A stretch of DNA of 64,000 nucleotides from Euonymus europaeus (taxonomy: Eukaryota; Streptophyta; Magnoliopsida; Celastrales; Celastraceae), in contig OY756972.1 in NCBI GenBank assembly GCA_963580455.1, positions 9,563,001-9,627,000 on the forward strand. The letters are read 5' to 3'. Made by a program: the position numbers and the translations under genes. Shown here in pieces: positions 12,801 through 24,360 of the stretch (within the stretch, counting starts at the first letter, position 1; the number at the start of each line of letters is the position of its first letter). A model generated the notes under the pieces. It was not told where the DNA came from, searched no databases, and was given only the letters and a program-made list of their open reading frames with translations.

Positions 12801-14990
12801 AAAGTTGCTCGGTGAACAATTTTTATTATTCTTATATTTCAAATTTGACGAGTATAAGCTTCATAGATTATTTCGTTGCAAAACAACAACATTCTATGAC
12901 AAATGGACAAAATCGATAAAAGCTTCTCTATAGAGAGAGTTGAGCAACTTCGGACTGCCAAAGTTGCTCGGGATTGACTTTTTATTGTTCTTTTATGTCG
13001 AATTTTACGAGTATAAGCTTCCTAGATTATTTCGATGCCAAAACACCAACTTTCTATGACAAATGGACAAAACCGTTAAAAGCTCCTCCATAGAGAGAGT
13101 TGAGCAACTTCGGACCACCAAAGTTGCTCGGTGTACAATTTTTATTGTTCTTATATGTCAAATTTTACGAGTATAAGCTTCATATATTATTTCGATGCCA
13201 AAACACCAACTTTCTATGACAAATGGACAATATCTTTAAAAGCTCCTCCATAGAGAGAGTTGAGCAACTTCGGACTATCAAAGTTGCTCAGAGTATACTT
13301 TTTACTATTCTTCCATATCAAATTTTACGAGTGTAGGCTTGCTAGATTATTTCCATGCCAAACACCAACTTTCTATGACAAATGGACGAAACCGTTAAAA
13401 GCTCCTCCATAGAGAGAGTTGAGCAACTTCGGACTACCGAAGTTGCTCGGGATGGGCTTTTTATTGTTCTTTTATGTCTAATTTTACGAGTAAAAGCTTC
13501 CTAGATTATTTCGATGCCAAAACACCAACTTTCTATGACAAATGGACAAAACCGTTAAAAAGCTCCTCCATAGAGAGAGTTGAGCCACTTCAGACCACCA
13601 AAGTTGCTCGATCCACACTTTTTACTGTTCTTTTGTATGAAATTTTACGAGTATGAGCTTCCTCGATTATTTCGATGACAAAACACTAACTTTCTATAAC
13701 AAATAGACAAAACCGTTAAAAGCTCCTCCATCGAGAGAGTTGAGCAAGTTCGGACAACAAAAGTTGCTTGGAGTATACTTATTACTATTCTTCTATATCA
13801 GATTTTACGAGTATATGCTTGCTAGATTATTTCCATGCCAAACACCAACTTTCTATGACAAATGGACAAAATTGTTAAAAGCTCCTCCATAGAGAGAGTT
13901 GAGCAACTTCGGACTATCCAAGTTGCTCGGGATGGGCTTTTTATTGTTCTTTTATGTCAAATTTTACGAGTATAAGCTTCCTAGATTATTTCGATGACAA
14001 AACACCAACTTTCTATGACAAATGGACAAAACCATTAAAAGCTCCTCAATAGAGAGAGTTGAGCAACCTGGGAATATCAAAGTTGCTCTGGTTAGACTTT
14101 TTATTGTTCTTCTATGTCAAATTTTACGAGTATAGGCTTCCTAGATTATTTCGATGCCAAAACACCAACTTTCTATGACAAATGGACAAAATTGTTAAAA
14201 GCTCCCCCATAGAGAGAGTCGAGCAACTTCGGACCGTCAAAGTTGCTCGGTGTACAATTTTTATTGTTCTTATATGTCAAATTTTACAAGTATAAGCTTC
14301 ATAGATTATTTCGATGCCAAAACACCAACTTTCTATGACAAATGGACAAAATCATTAAAAGCTCCTCCATAAAGAGAGTTGAGCAACTTTGGACTATCAA
14401 AGTTGCTCAGAGTATACTTTTTACTATTCTTCCATATCAGATTTTACGAGTATAGGCTTGCTAGATTATTTCCATGCCAAACACCAACTTTCTATGACAA
14501 ATGGACGAAACCGTTAAAAGCTCCTCCATAGAGAGAGTTGAGCAACTTCGGACTATCGAAGTTGCTCTGGATAGACTTTTTATTGTTCTTCTATGTCAAA
14601 TTTTACGAGTATAAGCTTCCTAGATTATTTCGATGCCAAAACAACAACTTTCTATGATAAATGGACAAAATCGTAAAAAGCTCCTCCATAGAGAGAGTTG
14701 AGCAATTTCGGACCATCAAAGTTGCTCGGTGAACAATTTTTATTATTCTTATATTTCAAATTTGACGAGTATAAGCTTCATAGATTATTTCGTTGCAAAA
14801 CAACAACATTCTATGACAAATGGACAAAACCGATAAAAGCTTCTCTATAGAGAGAGTTGAGCAACTTCGGACTACCAAAGTTGCTCGGGATTGACTTTTT
14901 ATTGTTCTTTTATGTCGAATTTTACGAGTATAAGCTTCCTAGATTATTTCGATGCCAAAACACCAACTTTCTATGACAAATGGACAAAAC
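6890..14990 (+). repeat. Higher-order repeat, 12 monomers, period 1,917 bp (~4.2 copies)
   Basis: This is the most homogeneous block. Marker positions recur exactly every 1,917 bp, for example 7,723, 9,640, 11,557 and 13,474. Private marks of the unit are gagttgagccacttcagacc, the tataacaaatagacaaaacc stop-creating variant, and the cggactaccgaagttgctc dyad. I found only scattered single-base differences between copies, such as g for a at 9,301 and t for c at 9,455. The period is 12 x 160 minus 3. On the right, similarity to the previous copy breaks at about 14,990, where accattaaaagctcc and ggaccgttaaagttgctc appear instead of the expected bases. Such uniformity suggests recent amplification; an assembly duplication must be excluded. 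Confidence 0.92.
7670..7697. other. 12-bp perfect dyad in satellite monomer (strongest hairpin variant)
   Basis: GAGCAACTTCGG (7,670-7,681) and CCGAAGTTGCTC (7,686-7,697) are perfect inverted repeats separated by ACTA. The same 12-bp arm, 4-base loop form recurs once per 1,917-bp HOR copy at about 9,587, 11,504 and 13,421. It is the longest version of a dyad present in nearly every monomer of the array. It could extrude as a cruciform in DNA or fold as a hairpin in a satellite transcript. No function is shown by the sequence. Confidence 0.85.
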
Positions 14991-17900
14991 CATTAAAAGC
15001 TCCTCCATAGAGAGAGTCGAGCAACTTCGGACCGTTAAAGTTGCTCGGTGTACAATTTTTATTGTTCTTATATGTCAAATTTTACAAGTATAAGCTTCAT
15101 AGATTATTTCGATGCCAAAACACCAACTTTCTATGACAAATGGACAAAATCATTAAAAGCTCCTCCATAAAGAGAGTTGAGCAACTTTGGACTATCAAAG
15201 TTGCTCAGAGTATACTTTTTACTATTTTTCCATATCAGATTTTACGAGTATAGGCTTGCTAGATTATTTCCATGCCAAACAACAACTTTCTATGACAAAT
15301 GGACGAAACCGTTAAAAGCTCCTCCATAGAGAGAGTTGAGCAACTTCGGACTATCGAAGTTGCTCTGGATAGACTTTTTATTGTTCTTCTATGTCAAATT
15401 TTACGAGTATAAGCTTCCTAGATTATTTCGATGCCAAAACACCAACTTTCTATGATAAATGGACAAAATCGTAAAAAGCTCCTCCATAGAGAGAGTTGAG
15501 CAATTTCGGACCATCAAAGTTGCTCGGTGAACAATTTTTATTATTCTTATATTTCAAATTTGACGAGTATAAGCTTCATAGATTATTTCGTTGCAAAACA
15601 ACAACATTCTATGACAAATCGACAAAACCGATAAAAGCTTCTCTATAGAGAGAGTTGAGCAACTTCGGACTACCAAAGTTGCTCGGTATTGACTTTTTAT
15701 TGTTCTTTTATGTCGAATTTTACGAGTATAAGCTTCCTAGATTATTTCGATGCCAAAACACCAACTTTCTATGACAAATGGACAAAACCGTTAAAAGCTC
15801 CTCCATAGAGGGAGTTGAGCAACTTCGGACCACCAAAGTTGCTCGGTGTACAATTTTTATTGTCCTTATATGTCAAATTTTACGAGTATAAGCTTCATAG
15901 ATTATTTCGATGCCAAAACAACAACTTTCTATGACAAATGGACAAAATCGTTAAAAGCTCCTCCATAGAGAGAGTTGAGCAACTTTGGACTATCAAAGTT
16001 GCTCAGAGTATACTTTTTACTATTCTTCCATATCAAATTTTACGAGTGTAGGCTTGCTAGATTATTTCCATGCCAAACACCAACTTTCTATGACAAATGG
16101 ACGAAACCGTTAAAAGCTCCTCCATAGAGAGAGTTGAGCAACTTCGGACTATCAAAGTTGCTCTGGATAGACTTTTTATTGTTCTTCTATGTCAAATTTT
16201 ACGAGTATAAGCTTCCTCGATTATTTCGATGCCAAAACACCAACTTTCTATGACAAATGGACAAAATCGTTAAAAGCTCCTCCATAGAGAGAGTTGAGCA
16301 ACTTCGGACTACCAAAGTTGCTCGGGATGGGCTTTTTATTGTTCTTTTATGTCAAATTTTTCGAGTATAAGCTTCTTAGATTATTTCGATGCCAAAACAC
16401 CAACTTTCTATGACAAATGGACAAAATCGTTAAAAGCTCCTCCATAGAGAGAGTTGAGCAACTTCGGACCGTCAAAGTTGCTCGGTGTACAATTTTTATT
16501 GTTCTTATATTTCAAATTTTACGAGTATAGGCTTCCTATATTATTTCCATGCCAAACACCATCTTTCTATGACAAATGGACGAAATCGTTAAAAGCTCCT
16601 CCATAGAGAGAGTTGAGCAACTTTGGACTATCAAAGGTTCTCTGGATAAACTTTTTATTGTTCTTCTATGTCAAATTTTACGAGTATAAGCTTCCTAGAT
16701 TATTTCGATGCCAAACCACCAACTTTCTATGAAAAATGGACAAAATTGTTAAAAGCTCTTCCATAGAGAGAGTTGAGCAACTTCGGACTACCAAAGTTGC
16801 TCGGGATGGGCTTTTTATTGTTCTTTTATGTCTAATTTTACGAGTACAAGCTTCCTAGATTATTTCGATGCCAAAACACCAACTTTCTATGACAAATGGA
16901 CAAAACCGTTAAAAAGCTCCTCCATAGAGAGAGTTGAGCAACTTCAGACCATCAAAGTTGCTCGATCAACACTTTTTACTGTTGTTTTGTATGAAATTTT
17001 ACGAGTATGAGCTTCCTCGATTATTTCGATGACAAAACACTAACTTTCTATAACAAATGGACAAAACCGTTAAAAGCTCCTCCATCGAGAGAGTTGAGCA
17101 AGTTCGGACAACAAAAGTTGCTTGGAGTATACTTATTACTATTCTTCTATATCAGATTTTACGAGTATATGCTTGCTAGATTATTTCCATGCCAAACACC
17201 AACTTTCTATGACAAATGGACAAAACCGTTAAAAAGCTCCTCCATAGAAAGAGTTGAGCAACTTCGGACCATCAAAGTTGTTCGATCCACACTTTTTACT
17301 GTTCTTTTATATGAAATTTTACGAGTATGTGCTTCCTCGATTATTTCGATGACAAAACACTGACTTTCTATAACAAATGGACAAAATCGTTAAAAGCTCC
17401 TCCATCGGGAGAGTTGAGCAAGTTCGGACAACAAAAGTTGCTTGGAGTATACATATTAATATTCTTCTATATCAGATTTTACGAGTATAGGCTTGCTAGA
17501 TTATTTCCATGCCAAACACCAACTTTCTATGACAAATGGACAAAATCGTTAAAAGCTCCTCCCTAGAGAGAGTTGAGCAACTTCAGACTATCCAACTTGC
17601 TCGGGATGGGCTTTTTATTGTTCTTTTATGTCAAATTTTACGAGTATAAGCTTCCTAGATTATTTCAATGACAAAACACCAACTTTCTATGACAAATGGA
17701 GAAAATCGTTAAAAACTCCTCCATATAGAGAATTGAGCAACTTCAGATTATCAAAGTTGCTTTGGATAGACTTTTTATTATTCTTCTATGTCAAATTTTA
17801 ACAGTATAAGCTTCCTAGATTATTTCGATGCCAAAACACCAACTTTCTATGACAAATGGACAAAATCGTTAAAAGCTCCTCCATAGAGAGAATTGAGCAA

Positions 17901-20570
17901 CTTCGAACCATCAAAGTTGCTCGGTGTACAATTTTTATTGTTCTAATATTTCAAATTTTACGAGTATAAGCTTCATAGATTATTTCGTTGCAAAACAACA
18001 ACATTCTATGACAAATGGAAAAAATCGTTAAAAGCTCCTCCATAGAGAAAGTTGAGCAACATCGGACTACCAAAGTTGCTCGGGATAGACTTTTTATTGT
18101 TCTTTTATGTCGAATTTTACGAGTATGAGCTTCCTAGATTATTTCGATTCCAAAACACCAACTTTCTATAACAAATGGACAAAACCGTTAAAAGCTCCTG
18201 CATAGAAAGAGTTGAGCAACTTCAGACTACCAAAGTTGCTCGGTGTACAATTTTTATTGTTCTTATATGTCAAATTTTACGAGTATAAGCTTCATAGATT
18301 ATTTCGATGCCAAAACACCAACTTTCTATGACAAATGGACAAAATCGTTAAAAGCTCCTCCATAGAGAGACTTGAGCAACTTCGGACTATCAAAGTTGTT
18401 CAGAGTATACTTTTTACTATTCTTCCATATCAGATTTTACGAGTATAGGCTTGAATATTTCCATGCCAAACACCAACTTTCTATGTCAAATGGACGAAAC
18501 CGTTAAAAGCTCCTCCATAGAGAGAGTTGAGCAACTTCGGACTATCAAAAATTCTCTAGAGAGACTTTTTATTGTTCTTCTATGTCAAATTTTGCGAGTA
18601 TAAGCTTCCTAGATTATTTCGATGCCAAAACACCAACTTTCTATGACAAGTGGACAAAATCGTTAAAAGCTCCTTCATAGAGAGAGTTGAGCAACTTCGG
18701 ACTACCAAAGTTGCTCGGGATGGGCTTTTTATTGTTCTTTTATGTCTAATTTTACGAGTATAAGCTTCCTAGATTATTTCGATGCCAAAACACCAACTTT
18801 CTATGACAAATGGACAAAACCGTTAAAAGCTCCTCCATAGAGAGAGTTGAGGAACTTTGGACCATCAAAGTTGCTCGGTGTATAATTTTTATTGTTCTTA
18901 TATTTCAAATTTTACGAGTATAAGCTTCATAGATTATTTCGATGCCAAAACAACAACTTTCTATGACAAATGGACGAAACCGTTAAAAGCTCCTCCATAG
19001 AGAGAGTTGAGCAACTTCGGACTACTAAAGTTGCTCGGGATCGGCTTTTTATTGTTCTTTTATGTCAAATTTTACGAGTATAAGCTTCCTAGATTATTTC
19101 GATGCCAAAACACCAACTTTCTATGACAAATGGACAAAACCGTTAAAAGCTCCTCCATAGAGAGAGTTGAGCAACTTCAGACCATCAAAGTTGCTCGGTG
19201 TACAGTTTTTATTGTTCTTATATGTCAAATTTTACGAGTATAAGCTTCATAGATTATTTCGATGCAAAAACACAAACTTTCTATGACAAATGGACAAAAT
19301 CGTTAAAAGCTCCTCCATAGAGAGAGTTGAGAAACTTCGGACTATCAAAGTTGCTCGGGATCGATTTTTTATTGTTCTTCTATGTCAAATTTTACTAGTA
19401 TATGCTTCCTAGATTATTTCGATGCCAAAACACCAACTTTCTATGACAAATGGACAAAACCGTTAAGAGCTACTCCATAGAGAGAGTTGAGCAAGTTCGG
19501 ACCATCAAAGTTGCTCTATGTACAATTTTTATTGTTCTTATATGTCAAATTTTAAGAGTATAAGCTTTTCCAGATTATTTCGATGCCAAAACACCAACTT
19601 TTTATGGCAAATGGACAAACCCCTAAAAGCAACTCCATAGAGAGAGTTCAGCAACTTGGGACCATCAAAGTTGCTCGGTGTACACTTTTTATTGTTCCTA
19701 TGTGTGAAATTTTATGAGTATAAGCTTCCTAGATTAATTCGATGCCAAAACACCAACTTTCTATGACAAATGGACAAAACCGTTAAAAGCTCCTCCACAG
19801 AGAGAGTTGAGCAACTTCGGACCATCAAATTTGCTCTATGTTCACTTTTTATTGTTATTCTAAGTAAAATTTTATTAATACAAGCTTCCTAGATAATTTC
19901 GATGCCAATACAAGAACTTTCTATAAGAAATGGACAAAACCGTTAAAAGCTCCTCCATAGAGAGAGTTGAGCAAGTTCGGACAACCAAAGTTGCTCGGAG
20001 TATACTTTTTAATATTCTTCCATATCAGATTTTATGAGTATAGGCTTGCTAGATTATTTTCATCCTAAACACCAACTTTCTATGACAAATGGACGAAACC
20101 GTTAAAAGCTCCTACATAGAGAGAGTTGAGCAACTTCGGACTATCAAAGTTGCTCTGGATAGACTTTTTATTGTTCTTCTATGTCCAATTTTACGAGTAT
20201 AAGCTTCGTAGATTATTTCGATGCCAAAACAACAAATTTCTATGACAAATGGACAAAACCGTTAAAAGCTCCTCCGTAGATAGAGTTGAGCAACTTCGGA
20301 CCATCAAAGTTGCTCGGTGTACAATTTTTATTGATCTTACATTTCAAATTTTACAAGTATAAGCTTCATAGATTATTTCGATTCCAAAACAACAACTTTC
20401 TATGACAAATGGAAAAAACCGTTAAAAGCTCCTCCGTAGAGAGAGTTGAGCAACTTCGGACCATCAAAGTTGCTCGGTGTACAATTTTTATTGTTCTAAT
20501 ATTTCAAATTTTACGAGTATAAGCTTCATAGATTATTTCGTTGCAAAACAACAACATTCTATGACAAATG
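14990..20570 (+). repeat. A-type satellite monomers, irregular, increasingly diverged
   Basis: About 35 A-type monomers without a strict long period. The first part (14,990-16,600) still resembles the two HOR blocks on its left. At 16,600-17,600 is another diverged copy of the segment with accgttaaaaagctcc and tgcttggagtatac; there a two-monomer step is repeated in tandem (about 17,010 and 17,330). From 17,600 to 20,570 monomers differ more from one another, with small indels such as the shortened gtataggcttgaatatttcc at about 18,445 and altered units near 19,560-19,900 (aagtaaaattttattaatac). No gene or non-satellite insertion is visible. Confidence 0.82.
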
Positions 20571-23470
20571 GACAAAACCATTAAAAGCTCCTCCATAGAG
20601 AGAGTTGAGCAACTTCGGACCATCAAAGTTGCTCTAAATAGACTTTTTATTGTTCTTCTATGTCAAATTTTACGAGTATAAGCTTCCTAGATTATTTCGA
20701 TGACAAAACGCCAACTTTCTATGACAAATGGACAAAACCGATAAAAGCTCCTCCATAGAGAGAGTTGAGCAACTTCGGACCATCAAAGTTGCTCGGTGTA
20801 CAATTTTTATTGTTCTTATATGTCAAATTTTACGAGTATAAGCTTCATAGATTATTTCGATGCCAAAACACCAACTTTCTAAGACAAATGGAAAAAACCG
20901 TTAAAAGCTCCTCCATAGAGAGAATTGAGCAACTTCGGACCATCAAAGTTGCACTATGTACACTTTTTGTTGTTCTTCTATGTAAAATTTTAATAATACA
21001 AGCTTCCTAGTTTATTTCGATGCCAAAACACCAACTTTCTATGACAAATGGACGAAACCGTTAAAAGCTCCTCCATAGAGAAAGTTGAGCAATTTCGGAC
21101 TATCAAAGTTGCTCGGGATAGACTTTTTATTGTTCTTCTGTGTCAAATTTTACGAGTATAAGCTTCGTAGATTATTTTGATGCCAAAACACCAACTTTCT
21201 ATGACAAATGGACAAAACCGTTAAAAGCTCCTCCATAGAGAGATTTGAGCAAGTTCAGACCATCAAAGTTGCTCTATGTACACTTTTTATTGTTCTTCTA
21301 TGTCAAATTTTATTAATAAAAAGCTTCCAAGATTATTTCGATTCCAAAACACCAACATTCTATGACAAATGGACAAAACCATTAAAAGCTCCTCCATAGA
21401 GAGAGTTGAGCAACTTCGGACCATCAAAGTTGCTCTAAATAGACTTTTTATTGTTCTTCTATTCAAATTTTACGAGTATAAGCTTCCTAGATTATTTCGA
21501 TGACAAAACACCAACTTTCTATGACAAATGGACAAAACCGATAAAAGCTCCTCCATAGAGAGAGTTGAGCAACTTCGGACCATCAAAGTTGCTCTGCGTA
21601 CAATTTTTATTGTTCTTATATGTCAAATTTTACGAGTGTAAGCTTCATAGATTATTTCGATGCCAAAACACAACCTTTCTAAGACAAATGGAAAAAACCG
21701 TTAAAAGCTCCTCCATAGAAAGAATTGAGCAACTTCGGACCATCAAAGTTGCACTATGTACACTTTTTGTTGTTCTTCTATGTAAAATTTTAATAATACA
21801 AGCTTCCTAGTTTATTTCGATGCCAAAACACCAACTTTCTATGACAAATGGACGAAACCGTTAAAAGCTCCTCCATAGAGAAAGTTGAGCAATTTCGGAC
21901 TATCAAAGTTGCTCGGGATAGACTTTTTATTGTTCTTCTATGTCAAATTTTACGAGTATAAGCTTCGTAGATTATTTTGATGCCAAAACACCAACTTTCT
22001 ATGACAAATGGACAAAACCGTTAAAAGCTCCTCCATAGAGAGAGTTGAGCAAGTTCAGACCATCAAAGTTGCTCTATGTACACTTTTTATTGTTCTTCTA
22101 TGTCAAATTTTATTAATAAAAAGCTTCCAAGATTATTTCGATTCCAAAACACCAACATTCTATGACAAATGGACAAAACCGTTAAAAGCTCCTCCATAGA
22201 GAGAGTTGAGCAACTTCGGACCATCAAAGTTGCTCTAAATAGAATTTTTATTGTTCTTCTATGTCAAATTTTACGAGTATAAGCTTCCTAGATTATTTCG
22301 ATGACAAAACACCAACTTTCTATGACAAATGGACAAAACCGGTAAAAGCTCCTCCATAGAGAGAGTTGAGCAACTTCGGACCATCAAAGTTGCTCTGTGT
22401 ACAATTTTTATTGTTCTTATATGTCAAATTTTACGAGTATAAGCTTCATAGATTATTTCGATGCCAAAACACCAACTTTCTAAGACAAATGGAAAAAACC
22501 GTTAAAAGCTCCTCCATAGAAAGAATTGAGCAACTTCGGACCATCAAAGTTGCACTATGTACACTTTTTGTTGTTCTTCTATGTAAAATTTTAATAATAC
22601 AAGCTTCCTAGTTTATTTCGATGCCAAAACACCAACTTTCTATGACAAATGGACGAAACCGTTAAAAGCTCCTCCATAGAGAAAGTTGAGCAATTTCGGA
22701 CTATCAAAGTTGCTCGGGATAGACTTTTTATTGTTCTTCTATGTCAAATTTTAAGAGTATAAGCTTTGCAGATTATTTTGATGCCAAAACTCCAACTTTC
22801 TATGACAAATGGACAAAACCGTTAAAAGCTCCTCCATAGAGAGAGTTGAGCAAGTTCAGACCATCAAAGCTGCTCTATGTACACTTTTTATTGTTCTTCT
22901 ATGTCAAATTTTATTAATAAAAAGCTTCCTAGATTATTTCGATTCCAAAACATCAACATTCTATGACAAATGGACAAAACCGTTAAAAGCTCCTCCATAG
23001 AGAGAGTTGAGCAACTTCGGACCATCAAAGTTGCTCTAAATAGACTTTTTATTGTTCTTCTATGTCAAATTTTACGAGTATAAGCTTCCTAGATTATTTC
23101 GATGACAAAACACCAACTTTCTATGACAAATGGACAAAACCGATAAAAGCTCCTCCATAGAGAGAGTTGAGCAACTTCGGACCATCAAAGTTGCTCGGTG
23201 TACAATTTTTATTGTTCTTATATGTCAAATTTTACGAGTATAAGCTTCATAGATTATTTCGATGCCAAAACACCGACTTTCTAACACAAATGGAAAAAAC
23301 CGTTAAAAGCTCCTCCATAGAGAGAATTGAGCAACTTCGGACCATCAAAGTTGCACTATGTACACTTTTTGTTGTTCTTCTATGTAAAATTTTAATAATA
23401 CAAGCTTCCTAGTTTATTTCGATGCCAAAACACCAACTTTCTATGACAAATGGACGAAACCGTTAAAAGC
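20570..23470 (+). repeat. Higher-order repeat, 5 monomers, period ~801 bp (~3.6 copies)
   Basis: Marker segments recur at 20,765, 21,565, 22,366 and 23,167 (steps of 800, 801 and 801 bp). Unit-specific marks are ttgctctaaatagac, taagacaaatggaaaaaacc, ttgcactatgtacac followed by tttttgttgttcttc, and ttattaataaaaagcttcc. The 800-bp first step reflects a one-base loss (tctattcaaatttt at about 21,460). Copies differ by a few substitutions each, so they look somewhat older than the 1,917-bp block. Confidence 0.9.
23169..23196. other. Typical 9-bp dyad of the satellite monomer
   Basis: GAGCAACTT (23,169-23,177) and AAGTTGCTC (23,188-23,196) form a perfect inverted repeat around a 10-base loop. It is given as one example of an element present at the same place in most monomers. 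In monomers with actatcgaag the arms grow to 11 bp, and with actaccgaag to 12 bp. Some monomers break it, for example those with gagcaagttc or gagcatcttc. Confidence 0.85.
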
Positions 23471-24360
23471 TCCTCCATAGAGAGAGTTGAGCAACTTCGG
23501 ACCATCAAAGTTGCTCGGTGTACAATTTTTATTGTTCTTCTGTGTCAAATTTTACGAGTATAAGCTTCGTAGATTATTTCGATGCCAAAACACCAACTTT
23601 TTATGGCAAATGGACAAACCCTTAAAAGCTCCTCCATAGAGAGAGTTCAGCAACTTGGGACCATCAAAGTTGCTCGGTGTACACCTTTTATTGTTCCTAT
23701 GTGTGAAATTTTATGAGTATAAGCTTCCTATATTAATTCGATGCCAAAACACCAACTTTCTATGACAAGTGGATAAAACCGTTAAAAGCACTTCCACGGA
23801 GTGAGTTGAGCAACTTCGGACCATCAAAGTTGCTCTATGTTCACTTTTTATTGTTATTCTAAGAAAAATTTTATTAATACAAGCTTCCTAGATAATTTCG
23901 ATGCCAAAACAAGAACTTTCTATAAGAAATGGACAAAACCGTTTAAAGCTCCTCCATAGAGAGAGTTGAGCAACTTCGGACCATCAAAGTTGCTCTAAAT
24001 AGACTTTTTATTGTTCTTCTATGTCAAATTTTAGGAGTATAAGCTTCCTAGATTATTTCGATGACAAAACACCAACTTTCTATGACAAATGGACAAAACC
24101 GATAAAAGCTCCTCCATAGAGAGAGTTGAGCAACTTCGGACCATCAAAGTTGCTCGGTGTACAATTTTTATTGTTCTTATATGTCAAATTTTACGAGTAT
24201 AAGCTTCATAGATTATTTCGATGACAAAACACCAACTTTCTAAGACAAATGGAAAAAACCGTTAAAAGCTCCTCCATAGAGAGAGTTGAGCAAGTTCAGA
24301 CCATCAAAGTTGCTCTATGTACACTTTTTATTGTTCTTCTATGTCAAATTTTATTAATAA
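23470..24360 (+). repeat. Scrambled partial copy of the 5-monomer HOR
   Basis: Monomers of the 801-bp unit continue but in altered order. Units similar to 19.6-19.9 kb (tttatggcaaatggacaaaccc, split by one base, and gttattctaag with attttattaatac) lie at about 23,600-23,930. They are followed by partial copies of the taaatagac, taagacaaatgg and attaataaaaagc monomers up to about 24,360. This shows that the 5-monomer HOR and the 19.6-kb monomers share an origin. Confidence 0.75.

Noticed and set aside
17007..17363. Longest open reading frame in the satellite (118 codons) and dozens of similar 60-97-codon frames on both strands
   Set aside because: They arise wherever monomer variants lack a stop in one frame. 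The frame shifts by one base per 160-bp unit, the same peptides recur with the repeat, and both strands are open at the same places. There is no conserved start context and no recognisable domain.
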